From contig NC_068339.1 of NCBI RefSeq assembly GCF_014633365.1, positions 13,849,925-13,913,924 on the forward strand: a stretch of 64,000 nt of DNA, in the 5' to 3' direction. The notes under the pieces were generated by a model that had not been told where the DNA came from, searched no databases, and worked only from the letters and a program-made list of their open reading frames with translations. The stretch is from Diospyros lotus (taxonomy: Eukaryota; Streptophyta; Magnoliopsida; Ericales; Ebenaceae). Every line of letters starts with the position of its first letter. Position 1 is the first letter of the stretch. Positions 1 through 12,167 of this stretch are shown here, in pieces. The translations under genes and the position numbers were made by a program.

Positions 1-2876
1 AATATGTCTTCGACAACTGCATTTGACCAATCATGGACTCCCTTGCGGAATGAAGCTCCTTGACCTCTGCAAGACTTGAATGGATGCCCAACAGGTCCCA
101 CATGGATTTCATTACACCACCTGCAAAAGTATAGCAGAAATTGTCAATGGAACAGTAATACGATCTGTAAAGCAGTAAAAAAAATTGAGAAAATGCTTAA
201 AAGGATTGCTAGAGTAAAGACTCCTAACAGTCTTTAGAATCAAACCAATGACCTCTTTCAGCCACCGATAGGGAAAAAAATAAGGGAGAAGATTAAGCTG
301 ATATAAGAGTGCTGCAAGATGCAAGCACAACTTAGGTGGAATACATTTTGAGTATTTCACTGTGGACACAGATGATCTAAATGTGATTTTTGTACCAGCT
401 AGACATTGCAATTTCAAGATAAGACCAAATATATATCAGATATCAGAAGGCATTGAAAAGAGAAAATTCAGCCTATCAGAGAGAGAGAGAGAGAGAGAAA
501 GTACTCAAACAAAATCACTTGATGCCTTAACTGGAGAATGGAGAATGAAAATTACTTGCAAGCATGTACAGGCACCACTTTTAGAAGCTTTTGTAGATTG
601 TTTATCAGTGTCACCCTCGCATTAAACACATTGTATGCCTCAGGAATTAGCCTTTTAACCACCAAGCCTCTTTTTGGGGGAGGTATTGGTCTTTTAGGCT
701 GGTCTTTTCTGTTTTTAAGCCTCTCTCTGGCTGCTCGCCTCAGTTCTACTATGGGTATTGGGAAAGGCTTCTTCTCTTTCTTTGAGTAATACCGAGGAAA
801 ATCAGCATTTTGGGGATGGTTGCATCTGATGACCAAACTATCTTGAGACAAATTCTCTGATGGTATCCTCGCCTTGGGGTGAAGTTTGAGTTCACTGACA
901 CCATACTGCAAAATAAGAAAATAATAATTGAAGTTTAAACGATGAGATTTCAGACGTTGTGTCATCTTAGAAACAGAGGGCTTTAACTGATAAAATTCAT
1001 AATGCCTGCAGTTTTCAAAGGAATAGAGGTGCTAACACATCTCAAATTAATATTAGCTAAAAAGGCAATAAATATCACTATAAGTGCTTAATATTGGCTT
1101 CAAAAAGCAATCTAAGGTCTATAGCCACGAGTAAGAGCCGCCACTCCTGTAACAAGTCTACCAGAGCCAGTCAAATGATTTCAGAGAGCAATGGCTGTGC
1201 ACTAATTCACAAGTGCATGCAAGAGCAGGGTCGAGCCGTTGATGGTGATTTATAAAGAAGATTCCCAAGCTTCGTAATTTTTCATTTCTGAAGAACCAGT
1301 CAAATGACTTGAAAGTGTGATAATTTCTTATTTTCTTTCTCCTATCTTCAGATGCTATAACAGTCAGATTTCTAGAATAACTGACTGCACGAACCATGAG
1401 AGACTAATTTTTTATTTTTTAATTCTTTTTTATATTTAAATTATGAGCAACTAATTAACAATTCCAGCAATTCATTATAATAATACAAAAGTATTTGTAA
1501 TGTACAAAATAGAGAAACTTGTTCATGTTTTCATGCCTAGATATATTAGAGCATATACTTGTTTTTACCTCATGTCCTTATCGTGTTATATCCTTCTCAC
1601 TTGTCTGTTTTTCAGTTTCCCTCATTTATTAAGAGCTACTGCTGCTGCAAATATGCTTTGTTCAGTAAAGGGCCAATATCCACCAGATGATCTGCATTTC
1701 CTGAATGACAAGCTACCAAAAGCAATATATCCTTCTCTTTTCTTTTCTTTTTGGCAGGTTTTGATTGTGGATTAGGCATATCGTAAAGGCTTCTTCTCAA
1801 ATTAACGTACATATTTCTTTTCCTTATCTAATTACAAGCCACTAATTACTTCAGAAGATTGTCTTTCTTCTAATTTTTCCTTGCCAATACTAAAATTGTC
1901 CTGGTGGACTTCTAAGACTGGTGACTTTGTTACATAAGGCTGTGATGGATCTAGTTAGTGGTCCGGTGGAGGAAGATGAATAATGGCCTGGTGGAGGGAG
2001 ATGAATAATATGCAAGAGGAGTGTTGTTTTGCCACCCCCTCCTCCCTCCCCCCCCTCCCCCCCCCCCCCCCCCCAAATCAAAAAAAAAAATCTTTTTTTG
2101 AGGACCAGTTTTGATAGCTGAAAAGAAGGTTAGGAGGAACAAAGGTAGCAAAACAGAGAGCATAGATAAGTGTTTGTAGGAAACATGCTTGACTCACTTC
2201 TTGCATTATTTGTAAAACAATTTTAACAGAAAAATAACCCACCCCTCTAGAATTTAGCAACTACTTGCTATAAACTCTCCTACAAAATCTAAAATAATCT
2301 ATCTAACAAAATCTTCCAAGGGACCAATTGAGCATATACTTATAATTTTTTCAATATCATTTCTCTTCACCAAGTTATCCTAGTCTCACCGTGAAATATT
2401 CATTTCCTTGGCTTTACACTGTTTCTATAGTTTCTCTCTAGATTACAGAAAGCTACTCGAATGCTCCAAGTTTGTAGCACATCAAACACCAGACTACAAA
2501 AGGAAAAACTGATAACTCTCTCTCTATTTTGGTTTGGCAAGAGGTACCAAAGTGCACACAGTAAGTTGATTTCTTTTGAACTACGCTCGAAACTTTTGCA
2601 TAGTAAACTGTAAGAGTTGTCCTACATATTAAGTACAAAGGATTAGGGACCTAATATATACACAAAGCTTAAAAATAAATCACTGAATTTCTCTGGAAAA
2701 TCGAGCATCATTTAGAAAATTCCAGGTACCTTCAGAGAATCAAGTGAAGTGAAACCTGCAAATCTGTTCAACTTCAGAGATTCGACTTTGGGAGTTAAAG
2801 TCCTCCTTTTCCCATGCGGCAAAACCATGGCAGCAAACTGTGCATTCAAGGAAGCACAATCCATTCCTAGAAGCAT
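1..2876 (-). CDS. APO-family (DUF794) organellar RNA-metabolism protein, 5' part; truncated by window edge
   Basis: Exons on the minus strand: 2876-2730, 905-556 and 120-1, continuing beyond the window. The phases join exactly; the last junction splits the Lys codon of HACKWCNEIHVGP. Exon 2 encodes a basic segment with PRYYSKKEKKPFPIPIVELR and NNLQKLLKVVPVHAC. Exon 3 encodes the start of an APO domain with a CX2C pair followed by conserved His and Cys residues (VGPVGHPFKSC). APO proteins are plant-specific, zinc-binding, RNA-associated proteins of plastids or mitochondria. Arabidopsis APO1 is needed for plastid intron splicing and photosystem I accumulation. The first exon is short and rich in basic and hydroxylated residues, as expected for a transit peptide; APO1/APO2-like chloroplast members fit best, but I cannot separate the paralogues. 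The start could be 2876 or the in-frame ATG at 2864. A small extra exon inside the 1.8-kb first intron cannot be excluded. Only the first APO repeat is visible. Confidence 0.88.
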
Positions 2877-3225
2877 AAATCAATTGCTACATCACCATAA
2901 TTCGTACCACAAATTCAAAACAAAAACATTATACGGAAATATCATGAAATTAGATTTCACATAAACGAACCGTCTAGTTTAGTTCCTAATTTACAATTCC
3001 CCGGAAGCATATTAAATCTATAGTGAGTTGTGCACGAAATTGGAAACACGCATTTGTATTTGATTTGAAAACAAAACCAGCGAGCGAGAAGAAAGCGAAG
3101 GACGCATCGAGAAAGAGACAACTTACTGTTAGGAATGGAGGGGAAACTTCACATTTGACTATTGTCTCCTCTGTGAAATTCAAACATTTCTTCAATCGCT
3201 TCCACCCATAATCAAATCCGCAAAG

Positions 3226-3267
<42 letters not shown>

Positions 3268-4286
3268 AAGCACTCGTTGCGAGTCTATCCGACTCGGTTG
3301 TAGCCATTCATTGCGAGTCTGACTCGCAGCTGTGTTTCGGATGAGATCTCCATCGTTGACTGCCTTTCTACGATTCTACCCCTGTAGTTTCAGGATCTGC
3401 GTATTAATCCTTATACTTCAAAATATACCACATAAACCCCGAACTCCAAAAAGTCTACTTTTCTTCTATGTTGCACGCAAATACCTCGCGTTTTTTCGTT
3501 TCGGAAACATTTTCGAAATGTTTCCTATTCTCGTTTCGGACCCTATTTATACCTATTTTTTTAGAAGAATGTTCGTTTTCACGTTTCCGTTTCCTATCGA
3601 AAACGTTTTCTGTTTCCGTGCAACATAGCTCTTCTTTTGGATTGTCTATCGTTTATTGCTCTTTTGATACGTTCGCTATCCAAATTAAATTAAATAGTGA
3701 TGTGATTAAGTATAAATAAAATATTAATGTGAATAATAATCCTATCCCACGCTTAATAACTTTTAAAGAGATATAAACTTAAATTACTCTTATCCAATAT
3801 TAGGCATAATAATAAATTTTAGATGAGTTACAATTAGACATTAATTATAAAATAATTATTTTATTTTAATGTTTAACTAATAGAATAAAAAGGCGAAGGA
3901 CAATTTTGTCCCTTTAGTCCAGAATTTTAATCCATTGGAATGGGATAAAATGGGATTAAAATTAAACTCAAGGTACTTACTATTAATTTATTCCCCTTAT
4001 TTTTAAGATAATTCCGAGTCCATTTTATCTTCTTCTTTTTTTAAGATTTCAAACATTCATATACTCAATTAAATGATATAACCATGCTCTTTTAAGTAAG
4101 ATTAATATTGAGCTTCAAGACAAAAAAGTCTTATGAGCTGAATTAGTGTTTAATTATTACTATAAAATTATATTTTAAATCGACTAAAATGTGATTATGC
4201 TTTTAAATAATAAAAAATCAAATAAGTTATATGCAACTAAGTTTAAAATAAGATTTGGGATTACAACCCTTATGTAGTCCAAATAC

Positions 4287-4321
<35 letters not shown>

Positions 4322-4376
4322 TATTATTTTTTATTATTCATGAAACCGTCACAAACTGAAAACCGCCGCTTCTCTC
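2877..4376. other. Spacer between the APO 5' end and the phytocyanin gene
   Basis: This holds the probable APO promoter and 5' UTR, including a GA dinucleotide tract at 3229-3261, then AT-rich DNA. A small hairpin-like element lies at 3467-3627 and an AAT microsatellite at about 4287-4320. I see no supportable coding sequence. A run of C residues lies in the preceding APO intron at about 2048-2075. Confidence 0.6.
3467..3627. repeat. Short inverted-repeat (MITE-like) element
   Basis: The 11-base ends tatgttgcacg (3467-3477) and cgtgcaacata (3617-3627) are exact reverse complements. They bracket a 161-bp segment rich in TTTCG/CGAAA runs that can fold back on itself. This is the organisation of a tiny non-autonomous DNA transposon. 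I could not identify a clean target duplication, so the family assignment is open. Confidence 0.5.
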
Positions 4377-5585
4377 TCAGACCAAGGCGGCCAGCCCAAC
4401 CAAGCATCCCAAAACCATCGCCACAGTCAGAGCTCCAACCTCCAAACAGCCGCCGCCGCCGCCCGGAGCAGTCGACGGAGCAAGCACGTTAAGCCGAGAA
4501 GGCGCAGGCGCCCGCATCGGCGCTGCAGCAGGAGGAAGCCCCCGGATGGAGCCATGTTTGAGCGATAACACTCTCACCGCCAGCTTCTGGCCCTTCTCGC
4601 AGTGGCCGGCTGCCCCGCTGATGAGGTAAAACGGGCCCGGCCGGTCCAGTTGGATCTCGGTGTCGCCGTCGTCGTACTGTTTGATTGGATTCGTTGTGTT
4701 GCAGTTATTGTAGTTCTCCTCCGTCACTTGCAGCACCGAATCGGCTTTCTCTTTGTACTTCAACACTGTAATATATGAATCCCAGAAAACGAAGGAAAAT
4801 TTATGGTTATGGTTAGAGATAGAAAAATAGAAAATATTTTTCACAACTGCTTAGTTGTAGTAATAATTCTATTTTTTTTTGCAAATTGGTCTGCAGAAAA
4901 TGAAAGAAATTAATAGAAAATTTGTTAAAATAAAAAAAAAAACTGATTTTTTTTATTACTTTGGACATGTGGAAAAAACTATTGCTTCTTTTTTTTTTTT
5001 TTTTTTCAAATCATCTCTTTTCCTAACACAATTAGCACAAAAGAAGAATTGGGGATCCAGAACCGAAAAATAAAGAACAAAAAAGTAAGGAAAATCACAC
5101 AAGTTCGAATTAAGCAGAAGAAAGAAGTGGATGATCAGAGAGCTAATCCTGCACGAAAGTAGGTGAGAAAGAAAGAAAACCCACATAGAAATAGAAAATT
5201 CCTCTCGGATAAGTTGGGAAGAGGGTAAAAATGGAAGTGAATTGAAACGTAATTAATGTTTAGCAGAACACGGAATGAAGCATAAACGAACAAAATGAAG
5301 AAATTTAACCGTACAAGGAAATCCATGGCAGGAAAACAGTAAACAAGAAGAGAAAATCAAAGCGCAAATGTAAAACCAGAAGAAGAAAGAAAAAACATAT
5401 ATACCGAGGGTATCGCCGACGACGAACTGCATTTTCCCGGACCATCTGTTGAAATCCTCGGGAAAGTGGGGGATTTTCCAGGAACTTTCTCGGCCGCCAA
5501 CCAGGAACTCTCTAGCATCAGAAGGAACGAAGGGCACCACGAACAGCAGGATCAAACACGGAAGAAGAGGTCTGAAGACCGCCAT
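4377..5585 (-). CDS. Early nodulin-like protein (phytocyanin domain, GPI-anchored)
   Basis: Exons 5585-5405 and 4765-4377 (minus) join in frame to 189 residues. The order is a signal peptide (MAVFRPLLPCLILLFVVPF), then a plastocyanin-like domain starting AREFLVGG, then a Pro/Ala-rich linker (PPAAAPMRAPAPS) and a hydrophobic C-terminus typical of a GPI-anchor signal. The two disulphide cysteines are in NNC and GHC, and the end of the domain has the family signature GHCEKGQKLAVRV. The single intron lies inside the phytocyanin domain (GDTL/VLKYKEK), the usual place in this family. A His ligand for type-1 copper is absent where phytocyanins carry it near RWSGKMQF, so this is an ENODL rather than a copper-binding stellacyanin or uclacyanin. 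ENODLs sit on the outer plasma membrane and act in cell-wall, reproductive and symbiotic signalling. An in-frame upstream ATG at 5744 would bury the signal peptide, so I chose 5585. Confidence 0.92.
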
Positions 5586-6829
5586 TGGAGGCTCTCGGAG
5601 CTCCCTGAATCGATCACACAGGAAGAAGCGGAGAAGAGTGAGTAAAAATGAAAGCAATGGGCGCTTTTTGGTGGGTTCCAGCGAAGGATTTTGGATGGAC
5701 ATGGGGAATGAGGTCGGACGTTGGGTTGGAGTGCTCCAAGCCATGCATGGCGGTTAAGTGTTTTAATGTTTTATACCCAATTTGGTATTTTGGCAAAGGT
5801 TCGTGACAGGGGTTAGTAACTTGGGAGCCGAGTAGAATAGACTTGCCGACGGGGTAAAAAGACATTTTTGGCCTTACAAAAAAAATTCTAATGAAGCTCT
5901 TGGTTAGGTTTGGGAACTCAGACTCGGATGTTGGTTTGGAGTAGTGTCCAATGTGGCCAAGTGCATGTGTTTGGTGATAGATTAGCCAATTCGATAACAG
6001 TGGAGTGCTCTATAGGGTAAAAAGATATTTTTGTCTCAAACATAAACATTTTTTGTCCCTACATATAAACTCTTGGGAGCTCAATGGAGTGCTCTATAGA
6101 GTGCTCTTGCTCAAACACATTCGAACTTGAGAATTTTGTAATTTATCTGATGCATTAATGTCGACATGACAATAATTCATAAATTTAAATCTTAGTATAA
6201 CTGTGTATATATTTTATAAGATCATCAATTATGTCCTATATATGTTATGTCTACGATTTTTACTATAAAAGAAAAAAAAAAAACAAGAACAAAAAAAAAA
6301 TATAGGCAACTGCCAACGTTGCCAAGCCAAAGTAACAAGGGAAATTGAGAAACAGCCATCAAGAGCAAGAATCAAGATACAGTGGCACATGCTACAACAC
6401 TGGCAGCTTCTCAGCTCTGCAATTAGAATCCTCTTCTTCATGGTCTTCACCAAGGGGCAAGAGCACTGCCATTCAAGGGCAGGCGACCCCATGAAAAGAG
6501 TACCTCCACTGTACCCTAACTGCCGCCATCAGAATGAATCCGGCGCAAGCAACCATGATGAGCGCCGCCGCCGCCCAGCCACCGGACGACGGCCTCCAGG
6601 CTCCAGGAGGAGGACATGTAACAGCCAGCACAACCACCCATTTGTGAACTGCATGCCTTGAGCCTCCGGGGTAAACCCATGAAAAGAATAAATTAACTGG
6701 ATGAGATGAACCTTTACCAGTTATGACTGGGTTTAGAGATTTAGATCAAGAACTCATTTGGGTTACATCTCCATTCTAAACTTTATAAATTATAGTAGAA
6801 CTTATTTTAACAAATTTTGGAAAAAAATA
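5586..6829. other. Upstream region of the phytocyanin gene, with a degenerate internal direct repeat
   Basis: No firm gene is visible. Two blocks, about 5712-5867 and 5924-6040, share order and wording: a GTTGG-TTGGAGT segment first and a GGGTAAAAAGA-ATTTTTG segment last. The block at 6340-6660 is more GC-rich than its surroundings and contains a small open frame, listed separately. Confidence 0.45.
6389..6661 (+). CDS. Hypothetical small Cys-containing peptide (weak)
   Basis: A 90-codon open frame lies in a GC-rich island within AT-rich DNA. The first 22 residues are mostly hydrophobic and could be a signal peptide. The rest is Arg/Pro-rich and ends in a short Cys-containing tail (HPFVNCMP). 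The size and layout would suit a secreted peptide precursor, but I do not recognise a family. No promoter or intron evidence supports it, and another frame or a gene relic is equally possible. The decayed Copia element begins less than 200 bases downstream. Confidence 0.2.
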   Translation: MLQHWQLLSSAIRILFFMVFTKGQEHCHSRAGDPMKRVPPLYPNCRHQNESGASNHDERRRRPATGRRPPGSRRRTCNSQHNHPFVNCMP

Positions 6830-9800
6830 AAATCAACCACGTATTTACACATAACAAATGGACTTTGATCAAAAACAAGTTTAAAAATAAAGGAACTTTT
6901 AGAAAACATGAGGTTTATATTAGTCAAGTGGGACAATGGAGTCATGTTGGAAGCAAGAGGAAAAGGAACTGTTGGAGTTCAAACAAAGAAAGACAAAAAA
7001 TTGATTCGTGATGTCTTATATGTCCCAAACTTAGATCAAAGTTTTCTTAGGCTTGGGCAATTTCTTGAGTATCATTATACACTTAATTTTGATTATTCTC
7101 ATTGCTGTATTTATGACAAAAAGGATAGTAGACAACTTGTTGCAAAATTCCAAATGTTGAGGAATTAGAGTTTTCCAATTTCCTTCAACCACACTGGAAA
7201 TCATGCTTTGAAAGCACATGTAAATGGATATTCATGGCTATAGCATAAAAGGCTTAGTCACTTGAACGTTTGCAGTCTCAAACTACTTCAACAAAAGGGG
7301 ATGGCTTATGGATTGCCAGGAATTGAAGAGAAAATGAAATTTGGGAAGGATGTGCACTTGGAAAACAACACTAACAACCATTTCTAAAAGAAGTTGCATG
7401 GAGAACAAGGAGATCTTAGAGTTTCTTCATACTAATGTTTGTGGACCTATGTGTACAGTTTCTCTCATGGAGGTAACAAGTATTTTATCCTTTTCATTAA
7501 CGATTTTACAAGAATAACTTGAGAGTTTATTTCATGAAAGAAAGATTACAAGTGTTTTTAGTTTTTAAGAAGTTCAAAAGTCTGGTTGAAAAACAAACTG
7601 ATCATTATATAAAAATCTTAAGAGGTGAAGCAAGAAGTATACTTCAAATACATTTATAAGGAATTTTGTGAAGAGAAAGGCATGGAAAGGCAACTGTTGG
7701 TTATATACCACAACAAAATGGAGTATCCGACGGGAAATTCAAATGCTGATGGAGATGGCAAAGTCTATGCTACATGACACAGATTTACCCAAAGATTTTT
7801 GGGCTGAAGCTGTTTACATAACTGTGTATTTGATCAATAAAAATCCCACAAAGGCCGTTAATTAGAATCAAACTCCAATTGAAACATGGAGTGGAAGAAA
7901 GCTATCGGTGAAGCATTTGAAAGTCTTTGGAAGCGTTTACTACTCTCAAATTCCAAAATAGAAGAGATACAAACTTGATGAAGTAAGTGAAAAGTGTACT
8001 TTTGTTAGTTATAGTTCAAAGTCTAAAGGCTATAGATTGTTTAGCTTGAAGTCTAACAAAATTATTATAATTAGTCGAGATGCTTTGTTTGATGAAAATG
8101 CCTCTTGGAATTAGAATGAAATCAAGATTGAAAAAGCTATTGTTTTGCGAGATGAGGTAGAAGAAAATGCAACCAATGATGATAAAAATGATGAAGATCC
8201 AACTCCACCAAACAATTCAACATCATCTCCAAGTTCAAGTTCGAGTTCTTCATCTTCCACTCTAAAGAAAATGAAGAACTTCAGTGATGTTTATGCAAAT
8301 TGTAACTTTTGTGTTTTTGAACCAAAAAACTTTAAAGAAACTTATGGAATAAAGGATTGGAGAAAGGCTAACGGAAGAGGAGATCACATCCATTGAGAAG
8401 AACAATACTTGGAGTCTTGTTGACAAACTTCAAAACAAAGAGATCACTAAAGTAAAATGGGTTTACAAAGTCAAACTAAATCTAGATGGTTCAATCCAAA
8501 GAAAAAATGAAAGGTTAGTAGCCAAAGGTTATTCACAACAACCCAGAATTGACTATAATGAAACTTTTACACCGATTATAAGACTTAACACTATTCGAGC
8601 TCTTATTGCCATGGCAACCCAAAAAGGTTGGAATATTTACCAACTTGATGTCAAATTTGCATTCTTGAATGGTGAATTAAAGGAAGAGATGTATGTTCAA
8701 TAACCTCAAGATTTTATCAAAGAATGAGAAGAAAACAAGGCATATAAGTTAAGGAAAACTTTTGTACAAGCTCAAGCAAGCTCCAAGGGCTTCGTATAGC
8801 CAAATTGACTTTTATCTCATATGGAGCAAGGATTTAAGAAGAGCAAAAGTGAGCCAACTTTGTATGTAAAAACTCAAGGTAAATTAAACATTCTTATTGT
8901 TGCCTTATATGTTGATGATTTACTTTATATTGGTAACAATGAGAAAATAATTGTTGATTTTAAGAAAGACATGATGAAAAAATATGAAATGAATGATATG
9001 GGACTACTACATCATTTTCTTGGCATGGAAATTTAACAACTTAGAAGATGGAGTCTTTATTTGTCAAAAGAAGTATGATGGAAATATTTTGCCAAAGTTT
9101 GGCATGATTGATTGCAAACCTATGTCTGCACCACTTGTTGTGAATGAGAAGCTTGTTAAAGAAGATGGAAAGAAGAAGACTGATGCTTCTTTCTATCGAA
9201 GTTTAATTGAAAATTTATTATATATCATAGCTACTAGGCTGGATATTATGTATGCTTCAAGTTTTTCTATCCAAGTTTATGCACAATCCATAGCCAAGTT
9301 TATGCACATATGAGGTACACTCAATTTTGGGATCAAGTTCATCAAAAGAGTTGGTGCACAATTGCTTGGCTATTGTGATAGTGGTTAGGAAAGGTGTCGT
9401 GATGATATAGGGAGCACCTTCGGCTATTGTTTTTCATTTGGTTCTGGAGTATTTTCTTGGTCATCAAAGAAGCAACAAAGCGTGTCACAATCACCTGCTA
9501 AAGTTGAATATGTGGCTGCTAACTTGGCAACTTCACAAATGATTTGGCTTAGAAGAATTCTTAAAGACATTGGAGAAAAGCAAAAGGAAGCTACTGTAAT
9601 GTTTTGTGACAATAAACCAACTATTGATATTGCTAAGAATTCAATTTATCATAGTAGAACTCACAACATTGCTATAAACCCCTATTCGATTCGAGATGCA
9701 ATTGAAGATTGAGAAGTAGAGCACAAATTTTACAATATTCAAGATCAAGTTGTGGACATTTTCACAAAGACATTTTCAAGAGACAAGTTCAACTATTTTT

Positions 9801-10118
9801 GAGAAAAGTTAGGAGTTGATGAAAACCACATTAAGGGGGGAGTTTGTTGAGTAATGTGCAATCACCTAGTGAACCCAAAAGTAATTGATTAGAATACAAA
9901 TGGTGTTCAACACAAATATCTAATAGATCACCTAAATAATCCAATGGTGTTCAAGGAGCTAGTTAATTGTTGAATAGACCAATGGTCTAGCTTAGTTCAA
10001 TGTATTTTTCAAGTATAAATTCAACTTCTATCTACTCAAGAAAAAATAAAATAAGAGAATAAGATGTATTGACCCTTGTTTCCTAAAATTCTCTAGTCTC
10101 CTAATATTTCCTGACACA
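6830..10118 (+). mobile_element. Degenerate, 5'-truncated Ty1/Copia retrotransposon
   Basis: Pol pieces occur in Copia order on the plus strand. From about 6908: protease tail and pre-integrase segment (RDVLYVPNLDQSFL, then LWHKRLSHLNVCSL written with one stop). 7400-7900: integrase (DLPKDFWAEAVYITVYLINK). 8400-9000: reverse transcriptase with VKWVYKVKLNLDGS, YQLDVKFAFLNGEL and the catalytic YVDD at 8908-8919. 9420-9780: RNase H (SPAKVEYVAANLATSQMIWL). A polypurine tract (AAGGGGGG) precedes the 3' LTR. Several stops and frameshifts break the frame, for example a TAA at 8701-8703. No gag or 5' LTR is found upstream, so this is an old 5'-truncated copy that cannot be autonomous. Confidence 0.93.
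9845..10118 (+). repeat. 3' LTR of the Copia element
   Basis: The LTR begins TGTTGAGTAATG directly after the purine tract and ends near TTCCTGACACA, giving about 270 bp. A TATA-like box (AAGTATAAATTC) lies about two thirds of the way in, at about 10009-10020. The exact 3' end is uncertain by a few bases because there is no 5' LTR to compare with. Confidence 0.7.
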
Positions 10119-11899
10119 CCCTTAATTAATAACACATATAATGTTAATTAGTTTGTTCTATAATCTCAAAATTTAGAAGATCTATTTAGAGTCGTGAATG
10201 TTGATCGATGACTAATAATCACGTGTAAATTGTTAACACAATGGGACAATAGTGAATGACTGATTACTCTACGTTGATGCCCAAGCCTCAAAAAATGTAA
10301 TGGAAAACTATGGAACAAATTAAAATCAAATAAGGACTAGAAATCAAAAATTGTTGAGACCACAAAAGATATAATTAATGTTTTAGTTTAATTTTTCCAT
10401 TCTTATCTTTACAATTCATTTAAGTGGCAAAAACTTTCATATATATATATATATATTTACATATCCTCAAATTAAATGAACATATAATTAATTATGATAA
10501 CAAATATATTCTAAATTTGTATGAATTATATATAGGCCATTATTTAATCATGATATCCTTATAATTAATGCTAAATGATCTAGATAATAATAAGATTATT
10601 TTATAATTTATTGTAAATTGAACATGTACTAGCATATTGGTTATTCATAGAAAATATATAATATAATTGTGTCGTGTTTAATTTTGCTGGTATAGTTTTA
10701 AATTTAATTGACTCAACCTAAAAGGCTAAAACATAATAGAAATAGAACTGATATACCCAATTCTAAATTAAATTAGCCCAACCTTAGTGAGTTTGTGGAT
10801 TTCTAACCTATCTTACTCTTTTTACAAATATAATGGCTTATTTGATTTTCAAATTATCCGGAACATTAAGCAGCGTTCATTTTGGAAAGTAGTAAATCCT
10901 AATAAAATTGTCAGTTTAAGTGCATTGGGGGGTTTATGAAATGGTTTATATTTTCTGTAATTTATTATTCATGTTATTGTTGTCTAGATATAACCATAAA
11001 TTTGTTTGTAGTGGGAGAATGTTTAGATCGAAATCTTCGAGTGACCTACAAAGAAGAAAATCAATTAGGGGCGTGAGAGAGTCTCCCGTGCTGGTCTTCT
11101 AATGGTTAACTTAATCTCCTAATTTAAGTACTGTAGAATGCGGAATAAATAGAACTGTAATCACTATAAAATTCTAAACATACCTCAATTGGAGGTGGAT
11201 TCTCTATTTAGGTAAAGCACGTCAAAGATATATTTGATTCATTATTTATGATCTCATATAAATAATATCTAAAAATTATAGTATTTTGGATGGATCTTTT
11301 ACACTGTCAAGAGAGAGACTTGTAAGTCAAGTGACTCGCAAAAGTTTCCCAAAGAAAGATATTCTTATTATTGAATAACCTATGAAGGTCTATTGAAAGA
11401 ATCCCTTGGAGACATCTAAAAAGACCTTGGAGAGAGGTCATTTGATCTGCATGCACCTATAGCATTTAAGTCTTTGGAAGGCTTAGTCTCTGACAGACCC
11501 TCAATGGGGGTCTTCTGGGCCTTCTTTTGGTAAGAGTCTCACGATGGGCCTTTGGCCCTCTTTCTTTAGACTCTAGGCTTGGCCTATTCTTGGACATTAA
11601 CACACATAATATTTTATTCTCTTTTGTCCATATATATAGATAATTAATGCCAAATTATTTTAAATTTGCATTTCCACTTTCAGTAATAATACAAAACCTA
11701 ATAGCAAGGATTAAGTAGTGGGTCACATCTGTTTTGTTTTCTTGTACTTTTTTTTTCATGAGGATTTGTTGAGTACTAAGTCTTAATTCCTACTTTAACC
11801 TAATCGATCATCAACCAATAACATTACCAGCCCAAAACATCTTGCCCCACCTCTCACATCATCATATATATTTTATTTTTCTGGGGATTGGTTTGATTT
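10119..11899. other. AT-rich spacer without a recognised gene
   Basis: This contains TA microsatellites (for example 10438-10456) and a moderately GC-richer stretch at about 11300-11600 with the feel of an old repeat, but without ends I can define. No open frame resembles a known protein. Confidence 0.5.
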
Positions 11900-12158
11900 T
11901 TTTTTTTATTATTTTTTTAGATTATGCTCCATTATTGACGTCCTCAACCACCCTACCCCTAGAGCTACACTGAGGAGGTAAATCGAAGGATGTGCCCAAG
12001 TAATCAGGGTGATAGGTCTAAACACCACTAATATCACTCTTAAGATCCTCCATCAGAAGAAAGCATTTTGCTTCTCCCAGAAATCGAACCCACACTAAGA
12101 ATTTCCAGACAAGCTTTTCAACCTACCCCTTTACCACTTGAGTATGCTCCTGGTGCTA
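11900..12158 (-). mobile_element. tRNA-derived SINE with target-site duplication
   Basis: Read on the minus strand, the element starts near 12158 with a tRNA-like head: an A-box-like segment ACTCAAGTGGTAAAG and a B-box-like GTGGGTTCGATTTC. A 150-bp body follows, and the 3' tail is A-rich (11900-11920, read as AAAAAAATAATAAA). The plus-strand string gtttgattt flanks both ends (11891-11899 and 12159-12167), a 9-bp target duplication as expected for LINE-mediated retroposition. Confidence 0.82.
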
Positions 12159-12167
12159 GTTTGATTT

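Noticed and set aside
552..965. Whole 137-residue open frame as a single APO exon starting at 965
   Set aside because: Only 905-556 is exon. The part from 965 to 906 is intron with an AG acceptor, and the frame at 556 continues by splicing to 120.
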